A stretch of 64,000 nucleotides of DNA from CAVTQY01 sp963736975 (lineage in GTDB: Bacteria; Pseudomonadota; Alphaproteobacteria; Acetobacterales; Acetobacteraceae): the NCBI GenBank assembly GCA_963736975.1, contig CAVTQY010000001.1:1674001-1738000 (forward strand). Direction: 5' to 3'. Positions 36,566 through 46,023 of this stretch are shown here, one piece after another; position 1 is the stretch's first letter; the number at the start of each line of letters is the position of its first letter. The translations under genes were made by a program, and so were the position numbers. Below the pieces are notes generated by a model. It ran no database searches. It had not been told where the DNA came from and saw only the letters and a program-made list of their open reading frames with translations.

Positions 36566-37926
36566 GAGGATTTCTTCTGCAACAGACTGCGCATCTCCCC
36601 CAATGAGACCACCGGCACCAGACGCACGATCAGCAGCATTCCGAAGAAGAAGAAACCGACGGTGCCGAGCAGGGTGGACCAGTCCCACCAGGAGCCATGA
36701 TAGTTGCCCCAGGCCGAGGGCAGGTGGGTCCGGTGCAGGCTGGTGACGACGATTTCGTAGCGTTCCATCCACATGCCGACGACCACGCCGGCGGAGACGA
36801 GAATAACCAGCGGCTGGACCATCCGAAGCCGTCGCAGCCAAAGGAGTTGCGGCAGGATGATGTTGAACAGGATGGTGCCCCAGTAGATGTACCAGTACAT
36901 CCCGGTGGTGCGCGCAATGAACATCGTTTTGTCCGCCCCGTCCGCCCCGTACCAGGTGGTGAAGGCGTCCATCGCGTAGCAATAAAGAAGCGTCAGGCTG
37001 CTTGCCGCCATGAGCCGGCACAGCACGTCGATATGCCGGCCGGTGATGAGCGATTCCAAACGCAGCAACCGTCGCAGCGGCACAATCAGGACCAACACCA
37101 TCGCGAAGCCGGACAGGATGGCTCCCACGACGAAGAACGGCGGAAACTGGGTGGAATGCCAACCGACCGTTGCCGCGCCGGCGAAATCGAGCCCGACGAT
37201 GCTGTGCACGGAGCAAACGAGCGGCGCCATGATCGCGGCGAGAATCGCGTACGTCGCGTGCCAATGCCGCCATTGGCTGCTGCTGCCGCGGAACCCGAGC
37301 GCCAATACGCCATAGAAGATCTGCTTGCCGCGTGTCCTCGCGCGGTCGCGCACGCTCGCCACGTCCGGAATCAGCCCGAGATACCAGAACAGGACCGATG
37401 CAGTGATATACGTAAAGATGGCGTAGAAGTCCCACAGCAATGGGCTGCGCCACTGCGGCCAGTACCCCATCGTGTTGGGATATGGAAACAGCCAGTAGAA
37501 CAACCACGGCCTGCCGAGATGGAGGACCGGAAACATCCCGGCGCAGGCGGCAGCGAACAGCGTCATCAATTCAGCGATGCGGTTGGTCGAGTTGCGCCAG
37601 TCCACGCGCACCAGATAGAACAGCGCGGAAATGAATGTCCCGCCGGAGGCGATCCCGATCCACCAGACATAGTTGATGATGGCGAAACCCCACATCACCG
37701 GCCAGTCGACGCCCCAGACCCCGACACCGGCGTAGAACAGCCAGATGATCGAGCCCACCAGCACGAGCGTCAGCGTCGCGCACGGAGCCATGGCGATCCA
37801 CCACCACAGGAAGGCGCGTTCGCGCAGGGCGATCGCGCAGATCCGGTCGGTCATGGAGCCGAGCGTCTGCCCCGGCAGCACCACCGGATCGCTGATGCGG
37901 GGCGGAATTTCGGCGATATCGCTCAA
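36562..37926 (-). CDS. actC: Alternative complex III quinol-site membrane subunit ActC (NrfD-like)
   Basis: 454 residues, about ten helices. TTG 37926 is taken as start because it overlaps the actB stop as TTGA and gives LSDIAEIPPRISDPVV, a normal ActC N-terminus. IINYVWWIGIASGGTFISALF and FPVLHLGRPWLFYWLFPYP are NrfD/PsrC-type motifs of the quinol pocket. ActC with ActB oxidises quinol and passes electrons to ActA/ActE. Confidence 0.92.
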   Translation of the reverse strand: MSDIAEIPPRISDPVVLPGQTLGSMTDRICAIALRERAFLWWWIAMAPCATLTLVLVGSIIWLFYAGVGVWGVDWPVMWGFAIINYVWWIGIASGGTFISALFYLVRVDWRNSTNRIAELMTLFAAACAGMFPVLHLGRPWLFYWLFPYPNTMGYWPQWRSPLLWDFYAIFTYITASVLFWYLGLIPDVASVRDRARTRGKQIFYGVLALGFRGSSSQWRHWHATYAILAAIMAPLVCSVHSIVGLDFAGAATVGWHSTQFPPFFVVGAILSGFAMVLVLIVPLRRLLRLESLITGRHIDVLCRLMAASSLTLLYCYAMDAFTTWYGADGADKTMFIARTTGMYWYIYWGTILFNIILPQLLWLRRLRMVQPLVILVSAGVVVGMWMERYEIVVTSLHRTHLPSAWGNYHGSWWDWSTLLGTVGFFFFGMLLIVRLVPVVSLGEMRSLLQKKSS

Positions 37927-40814
37927 CCGCTGGCCCCCTCCTTGGGCGGGATCGCCGGGTTGGGGTTGCGCACCAGAGCCTCGTACGTGGTGCGCGGATG
38001 AGTGTGCTGATCTTCCAGCAACTGGTAGTCGAGCGGACTTTTTTTGCGCTGGCTGACCGCGCTCTTGTCGTCGGCGAGATTGCCGAAAGTAAAGGCGCGC
38101 GTCGGGCAGGCCTGCGCGCAAGCCGTGGTGAACGAATCCGTCGGCACTGGCTTGCTCTCGCGGTCCGCGTCGATGCGCGCCGCCGCGATCCGCTGCAGGC
38201 AATAGGTGCATTTCTCCATCACGCCGCGAGCGCGCACCGTCACGTTCGGGTTCCACGATTCCGGTGGCCGGCGCTGCTCGTCGCCATAACCGTAGAAGTT
38301 GAAGCGCCGCACCTTGTACGGGCAATTGTTCGAGCAGAACCGCGTGCCGATGCAGCGGTTGTACACCATCACGTTCAGCCCCTCGGCGTCGTGCACGGTG
38401 GCACCCACCGGGCATACCAGCTCGCACGGCGCCTTCTCGCAGTGCATGCAGAGCATCGGCTGGAAATAAGTTTCCGGCTGGTCCGGCGTGCCCTCGTAGT
38501 AACGGTCGATGCGCAGCCACTGCATCTCGCGCTCCATCTCCACCTGTTCCTTACCGACCACTGCGATGTTGTTCTCGGCCTGACAGGCAATCACGCAAGC
38601 GTTGCAACCGATACAGGAATTGAGATCGACGCTCATCGCCCAGGCCGCCGGACCGGTCGGCTTGCGGATATAGAGCTCCGGCTTCTCCGGCTCGGCGGCG
38701 AAATGCGGATCCCGGCGGAACTCGGCCAGGGTGGCGTGGCGCACGATGCCGTCCGTCGGCTGGAACAGCAGGTCGTGGTGTTCCGTCGTTGCCAGCCTTT
38801 CGGTGCCCCGGGCCTTTTCGATCGAAACCGGCCCGGCCGCGCCGGTCAGCCCGTAGTAATCGAAGCCCGCTCCGCTTCCCACCTCGCCGACGACACGCCG
38901 GCCATTGCCCAACCAAACCACCAGCACGTCGGGCGCCTGTCCGGCCTGCATCCACACCGGTACGGTGACCTGCCGCGAACCGATCGCGAGCCGCACTTTG
39001 TCGCCGTTGCGCAGCTTGAGCCGCACTGCCACAGCCGGCGGGATCAGCAACGGATTGTCCCAGGTGAGTTTGGTCAGCGGCCGGGGCAGTTCCTGCAACC
39101 AGCCATTGTTGGCATGCCGCCCGTCCCACAGCGACGGATCCGGGCGGAAGCGGATCGACAGCCCGGCCGGCGGCGGTGGTGGCGTGCGCGCGATGTCGCC
39201 CCGCAGCGTAACGCCGGCTGCGCCGCTCGCAGTCTTCGCGACCACGCCCCCGGCGAGCGCATCGTGCCATGCGGCCTCGAAGTTGCCGCCGAAACTGCCG
39301 CGCCAGGTCTCTTGCACCATGCCCCTGGCGTCCGCCGGAAACGGTTCGATGAACAGGCCCAGCAACTCGACCGGTGCCATGCCGCCGTAGAGCGGCAGCG
39401 CCTGCGGCTGCAGGATGGTCGCGGTGCCCTCATGCCCGCGCGCATCACCCCAACTCTCCCACGGATGCGCCATCGGCACCGCCCAGCCGGCGAGTTGCGC
39501 GGTTTCGTCCATCGCCGGCGCTAGCACGAAACTCGTCTTCACCCGCTGCATCGCTTGGGCGAACCCGAGCGGTCCCGGCGCGGTGAACGCCGGATTGGAG
39601 TCGAGGATCAGCAAGGTTGCGACCTTGCCTGCCTGCATGTCGTGCACCAACGCGGCGAGCGAGGCGCCCTGCGGCGTCGCGCCATGTGCGACCGGATCGA
39701 TGACCTCGAGCGTCGCGCCGCGCGCGCCCAGTGCCTCGTTCATCGCATGCACCAACGCATGCAGCGCGGGCGGCTGATCGGGCCCGATAAGGATCAGCGC
39801 GCGCCCGCGCGCCGCTTTCACATCCGCCAGCACCGGCGCGACCCAGGGTGGCACGTCCGCAGGAGCCGCTCCGCCGAGAACGCCCGCCGCTAGTGCCAGC
39901 ACCGCGCGATGCAGCTCTTGCGGTCCGGCGACGACGCGATGGTCCGCCACTGAGCCGAGCAGGCTCGGGGTCGATTCGACCGCATAAACTCGGCTCATCG
40001 CCTGCGCGCGCGTTGGATTGCGGCGGGAAGCAAAGTCGCGCGCGTAGCGAACCCAGCCGGGTGCGGCATCGAACAGGTCGCTGTCGATCGCCAGCACCAC
40101 GTCCGCCTTGTCGAGCCGAGGTATCACATCGACGGGCCGGCCATAGGCGAGCTGCGCACCCTGCAGCACCGCATCGCGATTGACCGGTTCCCATTGATGC
40201 CACTGCGCGTCTGGATAGGCGGCCAGCAACCGATCGATCTGCCGCGCCAGCGTGGGCGAGGTGACCGTACCGGTCAGCAGCCGGAAGCCGCCGCCCTTAT
40301 CCGCAGCTATCGCCGCCCGCGCCGCGGCGACAGCGGTGAGCAGCGCCTGCCGGTCCGAGGGCACGCCGGCCGCCAGGATCGCCATCGCGCGGTCCGGATC
40401 ATAGAAATTCAATAGCTCGGCCTGCGCGAACGCGTCGGTGGCGCCCAGGCTCGACGGATGGTTGGGATTGCCCTCCACCTTGATCGGCCGCCCCATCTGG
40501 TGCGTGACAACAGTCCCGAGCGCGTAACCGTTATTGAGATGCGCGGTGGCGTAGTGGTCGGGAACACCCGGAACCAGACCGGGCGGTATTTGGACCGCCG
40601 GGATCAGCACGCCGCCCGGCTCGCCGGCATCGCACCCGCCCAGCCCGCCCAAAGCCAGTGCCGCCGCCATCAGCCGCAACGCCTGCCGCCGCCCGCGCGG
40701 CGCCGCAAGTGCTTCGCGCAGCGTCGGGAATTCCTGCGCGACGCGCGCCAGGAAGGCTGGATCGTCCTCCAGCTCCTGGAGGCTGCGCCACTGGCGCTGC
40801 GCTACCGGTGGCAT
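37923..40814 (-). CDS. actB: Alternative complex III iron-sulfur subunit ActB (molybdopterin-oxidoreductase-like fusion)
   Basis: 963 residues from ATG 40814, overlapping the actA stop by 13 bases. The N-terminal part has the molybdopterin-oxidoreductase fold but no molybdenum ligand is evident, as in other ActB. The C-terminal ferredoxin-like part has Cys sets CIGCNACVIAC, CMHCEKAPCELVC, CIGTRFCSNNC and CTYCLQRI for one [3Fe-4S] and three [4Fe-4S]-type centres. There is a twin-arginine-containing stretch near residue 40 (GRRQALRLMAAAL) that may be a Tat signal for export. An upstream start at 40958 is possible but unlikely. Confidence 0.9.
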   Translation of the reverse strand: MPPVAQRQWRSLQELEDDPAFLARVAQEFPTLREALAAPRGRRQALRLMAAALALGGLGGCDAGEPGGVLIPAVQIPPGLVPGVPDHYATAHLNNGYALGTVVTHQMGRPIKVEGNPNHPSSLGATDAFAQAELLNFYDPDRAMAILAAGVPSDRQALLTAVAAARAAIAADKGGGFRLLTGTVTSPTLARQIDRLLAAYPDAQWHQWEPVNRDAVLQGAQLAYGRPVDVIPRLDKADVVLAIDSDLFDAAPGWVRYARDFASRRNPTRAQAMSRVYAVESTPSLLGSVADHRVVAGPQELHRAVLALAAGVLGGAAPADVPPWVAPVLADVKAARGRALILIGPDQPPALHALVHAMNEALGARGATLEVIDPVAHGATPQGASLAALVHDMQAGKVATLLILDSNPAFTAPGPLGFAQAMQRVKTSFVLAPAMDETAQLAGWAVPMAHPWESWGDARGHEGTATILQPQALPLYGGMAPVELLGLFIEPFPADARGMVQETWRGSFGGNFEAAWHDALAGGVVAKTASGAAGVTLRGDIARTPPPPPAGLSIRFRPDPSLWDGRHANNGWLQELPRPLTKLTWDNPLLIPPAVAVRLKLRNGDKVRLAIGSRQVTVPVWMQAGQAPDVLVVWLGNGRRVVGEVGSGAGFDYYGLTGAAGPVSIEKARGTERLATTEHHDLLFQPTDGIVRHATLAEFRRDPHFAAEPEKPELYIRKPTGPAAWAMSVDLNSCIGCNACVIACQAENNIAVVGKEQVEMEREMQWLRIDRYYEGTPDQPETYFQPMLCMHCEKAPCELVCPVGATVHDAEGLNVMVYNRCIGTRFCSNNCPYKVRRFNFYGYGDEQRRPPESWNPNVTVRARGVMEKCTYCLQRIAAARIDADRESKPVPTDSFTTACAQACPTRAFTFGNLADDKSAVSQRKKSPLDYQLLEDQHTHPRTTYEALVRNPNPAIPPKEGASG

Positions 40815-41455
40815 ATCGAGCAGTTCAGTAAATCGCGGCTGGGAACGTGATATTGCGCCATCAGCGCTTTGGGGGAAGGCGTGTCCGGCCCGCGTTGCCA
40901 TTCCATGTTGTAGACCTGATCGGCCGGACGCAGCCTCGGTCCAGGATCGGCGTGACAATCGATGCAGAATGTCATTGTCATGTTACGGGCCTTGTAGGTC
41001 AGGTCCATGCGGTCAATCGGACCGTGGCATTCGGCACAGCCCACCCCCTTTGCGATGTGGATGCTGTGGTTAAAGAATACGTAGTCCGGCAGGTTGGTGA
41101 CGCGGTTCCATACCACTGGCGTGTTGTTCGCCAGACTGTCGCGCACCGGGGCCAGTATTCCGGCATTGGTCCAGATCTGGGAATGACAGGTCATGCAAAC
41201 ATGGGTGGGCGGCATGCTGCCGGTCACCGCTTGCGCGATGCGGATATGGCAGTAGCGGCAATCAAGCCCCAGCCCGCCGACATGATGCTCATGACTGAAC
41301 GGCACTGTCTGGCCCACGGTCCAATTATCATTGCGCTCGTAATCAGTACGCGGCCAAGCCCACCACCAACCGATGCCGCCGACCACCAGTAGCGCTCCGA
41401 TTATGAGCCCGAGCTTGGCCGCCAGATTGGCGCCGGGCCTGAAGATCGCTGCCAT
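40802..41455 (-). CDS. actA: Alternative complex III pentaheme cytochrome ActA
   Basis: 217 residues from ATG 41455 (MAAIFRPGANL). One N-terminal helix (LGLIIGALLVVGGIGWWWAW) anchors it; five CxxCH heme c sites follow: CRYCH, CMTCH, CAECH, CIDCH and CSICH. This is the ActA multiheme cytochrome that carries electrons out of complex III. It is the first gene of the ten-gene operon. The 169 bases upstream separate it from divergent ku and hold the operon promoter. Confidence 0.93.
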   Translation of the reverse strand: MAAIFRPGANLAAKLGLIIGALLVVGGIGWWWAWPRTDYERNDNWTVGQTVPFSHEHHVGGLGLDCRYCHIRIAQAVTGSMPPTHVCMTCHSQIWTNAGILAPVRDSLANNTPVVWNRVTNLPDYVFFNHSIHIAKGVGCAECHGPIDRMDLTYKARNMTMTFCIDCHADPGPRLRPADQVYNMEWQRGPDTPSPKALMAQYHVPSRDLLNCSICHR

Positions 41456-41624
41456 TGCATCCCGCGGCTGTCTGCCGGATTGAACAATGCATTGCTGCCG
41501 CGCGTTACTCAAACACCTGTGAGAAGCGGCTCTTGCAGCGTGCCGCGTCTCACTTTGCGGTGATGCTATGACCCATGGTAAGAGACAGCGTTGTCGTTGA
41601 TCGCCGGAGGAGAGGGAAGCAGTC

Positions 41625-42509
41625 ATGGCGTCACGGCCCATCTGGCGCGGACATTTGCGTCTCGCCTTGGTCTCCTGTCCGATCGCTCTCTATACAGTGT
41701 ACCGCGCGCGCGGCGACCTGCATTTCCACCTGATCAACCCGAAGACCGGCAACCGCATCCGCATGGTGACACAGGATGCGGAAACGGATGAGGAGCTATC
41801 CCGCTCCGATCTCGTGCGCGGTTACGAGTTCGAAAAGGATCGCTATGTCATCATGGACAAGGAGGATTTCGAGAACGCGCGCATCGAGTCCTCCAGTGTC
41901 ATGACGATCGACAAATTCGTCGATGCGGGTGACATCCCGCCGATCTACTTCGACACCAGCTACTATCTCGCGCCGGACGGCGAAGCCGGGCAGGACGTCT
42001 ATGCCGTGTTGCGGGAGGCGATCGCAGAATCCGGCAAGGCCGCGCTTTCGCGCGTGGTGATCTCGCAACGTGAGCATCCGGTGACGATCCTGCCGTTCGG
42101 CACGGGAATGCTGGTGCATACACTGCACGAAAAGCAGGACCTCAACGACCCGAAGCAACTGTTCGATCCGGTCGCGCGCGAAAAAGCCGATCCCGAAATG
42201 GTGAAGCTGGCCATGCAGCTCATGGACCGGCAGGCGGCGGAGTTCGAGCCCTCGGACGTGGAGGATCGCTACGAAGCACGATTGCGGGAGGTGATCGCGG
42301 CCAAGTTGCGCGGCCAGAGCGTGCAGCCGGCAGCGCCCCCGCCGCAGCGGGACAATGTGATCGATCTGATGGCCGCGCTGAAACGGAGCCTCGGGAGTGG
42401 CGAACGGGCCGAGGAGGCGCCGGCGCGGACGCGGCAAAGGGCGAAACAGCCGGCCAGGAGTACCGCCCGCCATCCCACGCCGCGCAAGCAGACCCGCAAA
42501 CGCGCCTGA
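41625..42509 (+). CDS. ku: Ku family non-homologous end-joining protein
   Basis: 294 residues, the Ku core beta-barrel (about 1-250) with SLVSCPIALYTVYR and a C-terminal basic, disordered tail (PARSTARHPTPRKQTRKRA) that suits DNA contact. Ku binds double-strand ends and recruits LigD. No ligD is in the window. A strong ribosome site (GGAGGAGAG) precedes the ATG, and the gene is divergent from the ACIII operon. Confidence 0.95.
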   Translation: MASRPIWRGHLRLALVSCPIALYTVYRARGDLHFHLINPKTGNRIRMVTQDAETDEELSRSDLVRGYEFEKDRYVIMDKEDFENARIESSSVMTIDKFVDAGDIPPIYFDTSYYLAPDGEAGQDVYAVLREAIAESGKAALSRVVISQREHPVTILPFGTGMLVHTLHEKQDLNDPKQLFDPVAREKADPEMVKLAMQLMDRQAAEFEPSDVEDRYEARLREVIAAKLRGQSVQPAAPPPQRDNVIDLMAALKRSLGSGERAEEAPARTRQRAKQPARSTARHPTPRKQTRKRA

Positions 42510-42589
42510 TAGCGGCTCAGTCGGAACACGCTTTTTTCGTTGCCGTCCCGAGCTCCGCCGTGCCTATAGAACGTAGCTGGGGGACGTGA

Positions 42590-43252
42590 GTGGACGTATC
42601 GACACAGGCTGACACCGCAGCGGGCGGTCAGGGCTGGCTAACGCGACGGCGGATTATGTTCGCGCTCGAGCTGGTCGTGAACGTCGGCCTGCCCTGGCTT
42701 GTCTATACGCTGGCGAAGCCGCGGCTCGGCGAGGTGCATGCGATCATGGCCTCGGCCGGCCCGCCAATGGTCTGGAGCTTGGTGGAGTTCGCCCGCCGAC
42801 GCACCTTCGACGCGATCTCGGTGCTCGTGCTGGGCGGGATCGCGCTGTCGCTGATCGGCTACGCCTTCGGCGGATCGCCGCGCCTTCTGTTGATGCGGGA
42901 GTCGCTCGTCACCGGGTTAATCGGGCTGGCGTTCCTGGGTTCGGCGGCGATCCGTCGGCCCCTGATTTATGTGCTGGCGAATGCCACGATGACGCGGCGC
43001 TCGGCCGCGGAAGGCGAGGAATTCCGGGCCGCCCGCGACCAGCCGGGTTTCCGGCGGGCGATGACGGTGATGACGCTGGTATGGGGAAGCGGCTTCGTCG
43101 CCGAGACCTGCGTGCGGTCGGTGCTGGTGTTCTCGATCCCGGTGAGCCGGTTTCTGATCATCGCTCCGATCATGGGGTATGGGACGATCGGGTTACTGGC
43201 GCTGTGGACGTTTCTGTACGCGCGGCGCAAGGAAAGGCTTAGGGAGGTGTGA
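42590..43252 (+). CDS. VC0807-family membrane protein
   Basis: 220 residues, GTG start after a GGGGGA site. Six hydrophobic segments, including IMFALELVVNVGLPWLVYTLA, LIGLAFLGSAAIRRPLIYVLA and MGYGTIGLLALWTFLYARRK. The middle ARRRTFDAISVLVLGGIALSLIG resembles the VC0807/septation-protein-A-like family. No known function; convergent with the Kdo-hydroxylase-type gene. Confidence 0.75.
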   Translation: MDVSTQADTAAGGQGWLTRRRIMFALELVVNVGLPWLVYTLAKPRLGEVHAIMASAGPPMVWSLVEFARRRTFDAISVLVLGGIALSLIGYAFGGSPRLLLMRESLVTGLIGLAFLGSAAIRRPLIYVLANATMTRRSAAEGEEFRAARDQPGFRRAMTVMTLVWGSGFVAETCVRSVLVFSIPVSRFLIIAPIMGYGTIGLLALWTFLYARRKERLREV

Positions 43253-43264
43253 GCGCCTCGCACA

Positions 43265-44158
43265 TCACACCAGCTTCCGGCCGGCCAAGCTTTCGAGCAC
43301 ATGCAGCGGAGACCGCGCCGGATCGGCCATGACGTCCACCGGCAGGTGAAACGTCTGCTCCAGTGCGCAATGGCCTGCGAGTGCCGCATGCAACACTTGG
43401 TCGGTAAAACAGACCCAGCTCGACCCGGCGGGAAATGTCACAGGGGCTTTTGGTCCGCTCCGCTGATAGACCGCGTCCAACTTTCCGGCATCATGCAGCC
43501 CCAGCATGATCTGGTCGTAGGCGCTGCGCCGGCCCTTGGTCAGACCTAGCCACTCCTGCATCCAGGCGCTGCCCGGCACTGCCCGGCCAGCACGCGGGAG
43601 AAACTTCCCGGCAAAATCGGCGAAGGGCTCGCCCACCGCCCAATCGCGCCCAGCACCGTCTGGCGCCACATTGCTGAACACCCGCAGGATACGGCGGCCG
43701 CGCATCGGCCGGGTCGGGAACGCATCCACATGCAGCAATCGGTCGTCATGCCGCGGCGAGGTGGTGCGGCCCGCGATCTCCACCGGCCGGAAGCTGGTAC
43801 GGGCGCGCTCCAGCCCGGCGGCATAGCCCGGCAGCAGGTCGGCCAGCAGGCGCGCGGCGGAGCGTCCGAACCGTTCGATCATTGCGGTTAGGCCGGACAC
43901 ATCCTCCGGCGGCAAGGCGGCATTGCTGATCCGGCCCGTCGCCGAGTCCAGGCTGATGTTCTTGCGTTCTGCGCCGGCCGCCTCGGGGGCGAGAAAGCGT
44001 GCCTCGGCTGGTTCGGTGCGGAACGGCAGCATTGGCAGGAACAGGACACGGCCGCTTTCCAGCGCGGCAACCGCCTGCGCCTGCAGCGCATGCGGGAACG
44101 GCCCTTGCCATTCGCTGATCGGCAGTTGTTCCAGAACCTCGGTCGCGTCCATGGTCAC
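43265..44158 (-). CDS. kdoO: Kdo hydroxylase family Fe(II)/2-oxoglutarate dioxygenase
   Basis: 297 residues (GTG 44158; ATG 44152 also possible). HxD metal motif at His143-Asp145 (LLHVDAFPTRP) and a later His (VLHAALAGH) with an Arg-rich region fit the KdoO family, which hydroxylates the Kdo sugar of the lipopolysaccharide inner core at C3 to Ko. SWVCFTDQVLHAAL is a family-type segment. The start overlaps the phosphatase stop by GTGA, so the pair is coupled and probably modifies lipid A/core. Confidence 0.8.
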   Translation of the reverse strand: MTMDATEVLEQLPISEWQGPFPHALQAQAVAALESGRVLFLPMLPFRTEPAEARFLAPEAAGAERKNISLDSATGRISNAALPPEDVSGLTAMIERFGRSAARLLADLLPGYAAGLERARTSFRPVEIAGRTTSPRHDDRLLHVDAFPTRPMRGRRILRVFSNVAPDGAGRDWAVGEPFADFAGKFLPRAGRAVPGSAWMQEWLGLTKGRRSAYDQIMLGLHDAGKLDAVYQRSGPKAPVTFPAGSSWVCFTDQVLHAALAGHCALEQTFHLPVDVMADPARSPLHVLESLAGRKLV

Positions 44159-44826
44159 TCGTGCGCCAGCACCCAGTCGTTGACGAAGCTCGCCAGACCG
44201 TTGGCGTGGAAGTCGCGGCGGAGCGCCGCTTCATCGTAATCCTCGCGCACCCAGTCGAGAAAGGGCTTCCGCCCCTCGCCCTGGCGGGCATAGCGCAGGA
44301 AGAAAGCGTCCAGAATACCGGTGGAGGAGGCGCGCACATGACCGAACCGCCACGACAGTTGCCGCAGCGCCGTCGCGGTGTTGCCGCCTTCGAACAGCAC
44401 GAACAGCCCGGCCGCCAGCCCGGCCCGGTCGGCGCCGGATTTGCAGTAAATCAGGGCCGGTGCCCGCATCGAGCGATAGATCGAGGCCAGCCGCAGGATG
44501 CGATCGCGCTGAGGTGCCCCGCGGCTCTCCAACGCCATATCGACGAATTCGAGCCCAAGCCGCGCGGCCGCGGCCCGCGACAAGGCGTCCGATCCGTTGT
44601 TGGTCTGACCGCGCAGGTTGATCAGAGTCTGCAGGCCGTAACGTCGGGTCAGGACCGCCAGCCGGCGCGGCGTGGGATGATTGGCGCGATACAGCCGGCC
44701 GGGCGCCACGGCGGCGAAATTGTCCCACACCAGCCGGAAAATGCCATGATCGATCAGTAGGGCATCGAGCCAGGCGACCGCCCGGCCAGTCCGGCTCGTC
44801 AGGTCGCCGCGGAAGATCGTATCCAC
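44155..44826 (-). CDS. Dual-specificity/tyrosine phosphatase family protein
   Basis: 223 residues if GTG 44826 is used; ATG 44877 would extend it 17 residues over the upstream gene's last codons, so the shorter form is favoured. The phosphatase loop CKSGADRAG (Cys-x5-Arg) is clear, with an upstream INLRGQTN segment where the general acid loop lies. Such proteins often sit beside KdoO and may dephosphorylate lipid A or the inner core; that substrate is inferred from context only. Confidence 0.82.
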   Translation of the reverse strand: MDTIFRGDLTSRTGRAVAWLDALLIDHGIFRLVWDNFAAVAPGRLYRANHPTPRRLAVLTRRYGLQTLINLRGQTNNGSDALSRAAAARLGLEFVDMALESRGAPQRDRILRLASIYRSMRAPALIYCKSGADRAGLAAGLFVLFEGGNTATALRQLSWRFGHVRASSTGILDAFFLRYARQGEGRKPFLDWVREDYDEAALRRDFHANGLASFVNDWVLAHE

Positions 44827-44827
44827 G

Positions 44828-45457
44828 TCAGCGCTGGTTGGCGCCGGCGACAGCTTGCGCCAGGTCGTTCCGGCCATCGGCAGTCAGCCCGGCGACCACA
44901 CCCGCCACGTCCTCGGCCGGCCGGTTCTGGCTCATCTTCCACTTGCCTTCGATACGGGCCAGCGGGATCGTGAACCCGACGATCGCCTTGAGCATGCTGT
45001 CGATGAATGGGGAAGGCGCGTCGCTGACGGCCCACGGTGACGCCCGCTCAGCTTCCTCGCGCTCCGTCAGCCGCGTGACCAAGGCGCGCAACCGCTCAGG
45101 GTCATCGAACAGCACCAGCGGGCCATAGGCGTGAACTGCGACATAATTCCAGGTCGGTACCACTTTGCCGGTCTGGCGCTTGGTTTCGTACCAGGACGGC
45201 GTGATGTAGCCCTCGACCCCCTGGAATATCGCCAGCGCCTGGATGCCCGGCGCGCCGGGTTTCGACTGCGGGTTGGCGCGGGCCAGGTGCCCGTGCAGCG
45301 TCCCGTACGGGCCCGGATCGGAGTCCAGCAGCATCGGCACGTGGCTGGCGGTCAGTCCGTCATTGCCGAGCGTGACCAGCGTTGCGAGCCCGGTCTGTCG
45401 GATGGCCGCATGCAGAACGTCGATCCGCTCTTCGCGGAAACTCCCAGGGACATACAT
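44828..45457 (-). CDS. paiB: FMN-binding negative transcriptional regulator (PaiB family)
   Basis: 209 residues with the PaiB fold, a split barrel similar to flavin reductases. Typical strings are GLATLVTLGNDGLTASHVPML, WYETKRQTGKVVPTWNYVAVHAYG and VGFTIPLARIEGKWKMSQNR. PaiB in Bacillus represses sporulation/protease genes and may bind FMN; its role in proteobacteria is unclear. It lies two bases before the phosphatase start. Confidence 0.92.
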   Translation of the reverse strand: MYVPGSFREERIDVLHAAIRQTGLATLVTLGNDGLTASHVPMLLDSDPGPYGTLHGHLARANPQSKPGAPGIQALAIFQGVEGYITPSWYETKRQTGKVVPTWNYVAVHAYGPLVLFDDPERLRALVTRLTEREEAERASPWAVSDAPSPFIDSMLKAIVGFTIPLARIEGKWKMSQNRPAEDVAGVVAGLTADGRNDLAQAVAGANQR

Positions 45458-45465
45458 TTGTGCAC

Positions 45466-45909
45466 CTATCGCGTGAGGCCGAGTGCGGCATAGGCCCGCG
45501 TGCTCGGCGGCCAGGCCTGCATGATCTCGGCCCGCCAGTTCACCGCTGCCCAGATCAGCAGCGCCAGGAAGACCAGGCTCGCCGCCCAGGCGATCACCGG
45601 CGCTGTCGAGCGCGGCGGCGGCGAGGCAGATTGTGCCAGCCGCTGCATCGCCGAGATGGACGGTATTTCGTGCCGCGGCAAGGGCGTTCTGCGCTGCGGC
45701 TCGGCTTCGACCAATTCCTCGGACAGATCTTCCTCGGGCGCCGCCGTCTCGATCACCGGCTCGGGCCAGCGCAACTCTTCCGGCGTGGCGACTTCCTGCG
45801 CTGGAATGAACTCCGTGCCGCAGCGCGCGCAGCGCACGGCCTTGCGCCCCTGCAGGCGCTCCTCAGGCACGTCATAAACCGCGGCACAGTGCGGGCACTC
45901 GATACGCAT
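45466..45909 (-). CDS. Zinc-ribbon (MJ0042) domain membrane protein
   Basis: 147 residues. The N-terminal zinc ribbon has CPHC and CARC pairs spaced by 19 residues (Cys5, Cys8, Cys27, Cys30), the MJ0042 finger. An acidic, proline-rich linker (about 38-105) leads to one transmembrane helix (VIAWAASLVFLALLIWAAV). Found at the end of ftsEX neighbourhoods in alphaproteobacteria. It is divergent from ftsE, sharing a control region of about 115 bases. Confidence 0.85.
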   Translation of the reverse strand: MRIECPHCAAVYDVPEERLQGRKAVRCARCGTEFIPAQEVATPEELRWPEPVIETAAPEEDLSEELVEAEPQRRTPLPRHEIPSISAMQRLAQSASPPPRSTAPVIAWAASLVFLALLIWAAVNWRAEIMQAWPPSTRAYAALGLTR

Positions 45910-46023
45910 GAGATGAATCCGGGGACAGTGCGCAATCGTGCTGGACCGGACTGCCGGTTGCAATCCTGGTCGCAAAGCCACTGGTAGCGTGCCGCAAGCG
46001 GATGGCAAGAAAACATGTGGTAA

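Noticed and set aside
44827..44877. Longer phosphatase start at ATG 44877
   Set aside because: It overlaps the last 17 codons of paiB in another frame and adds no conserved sequence.
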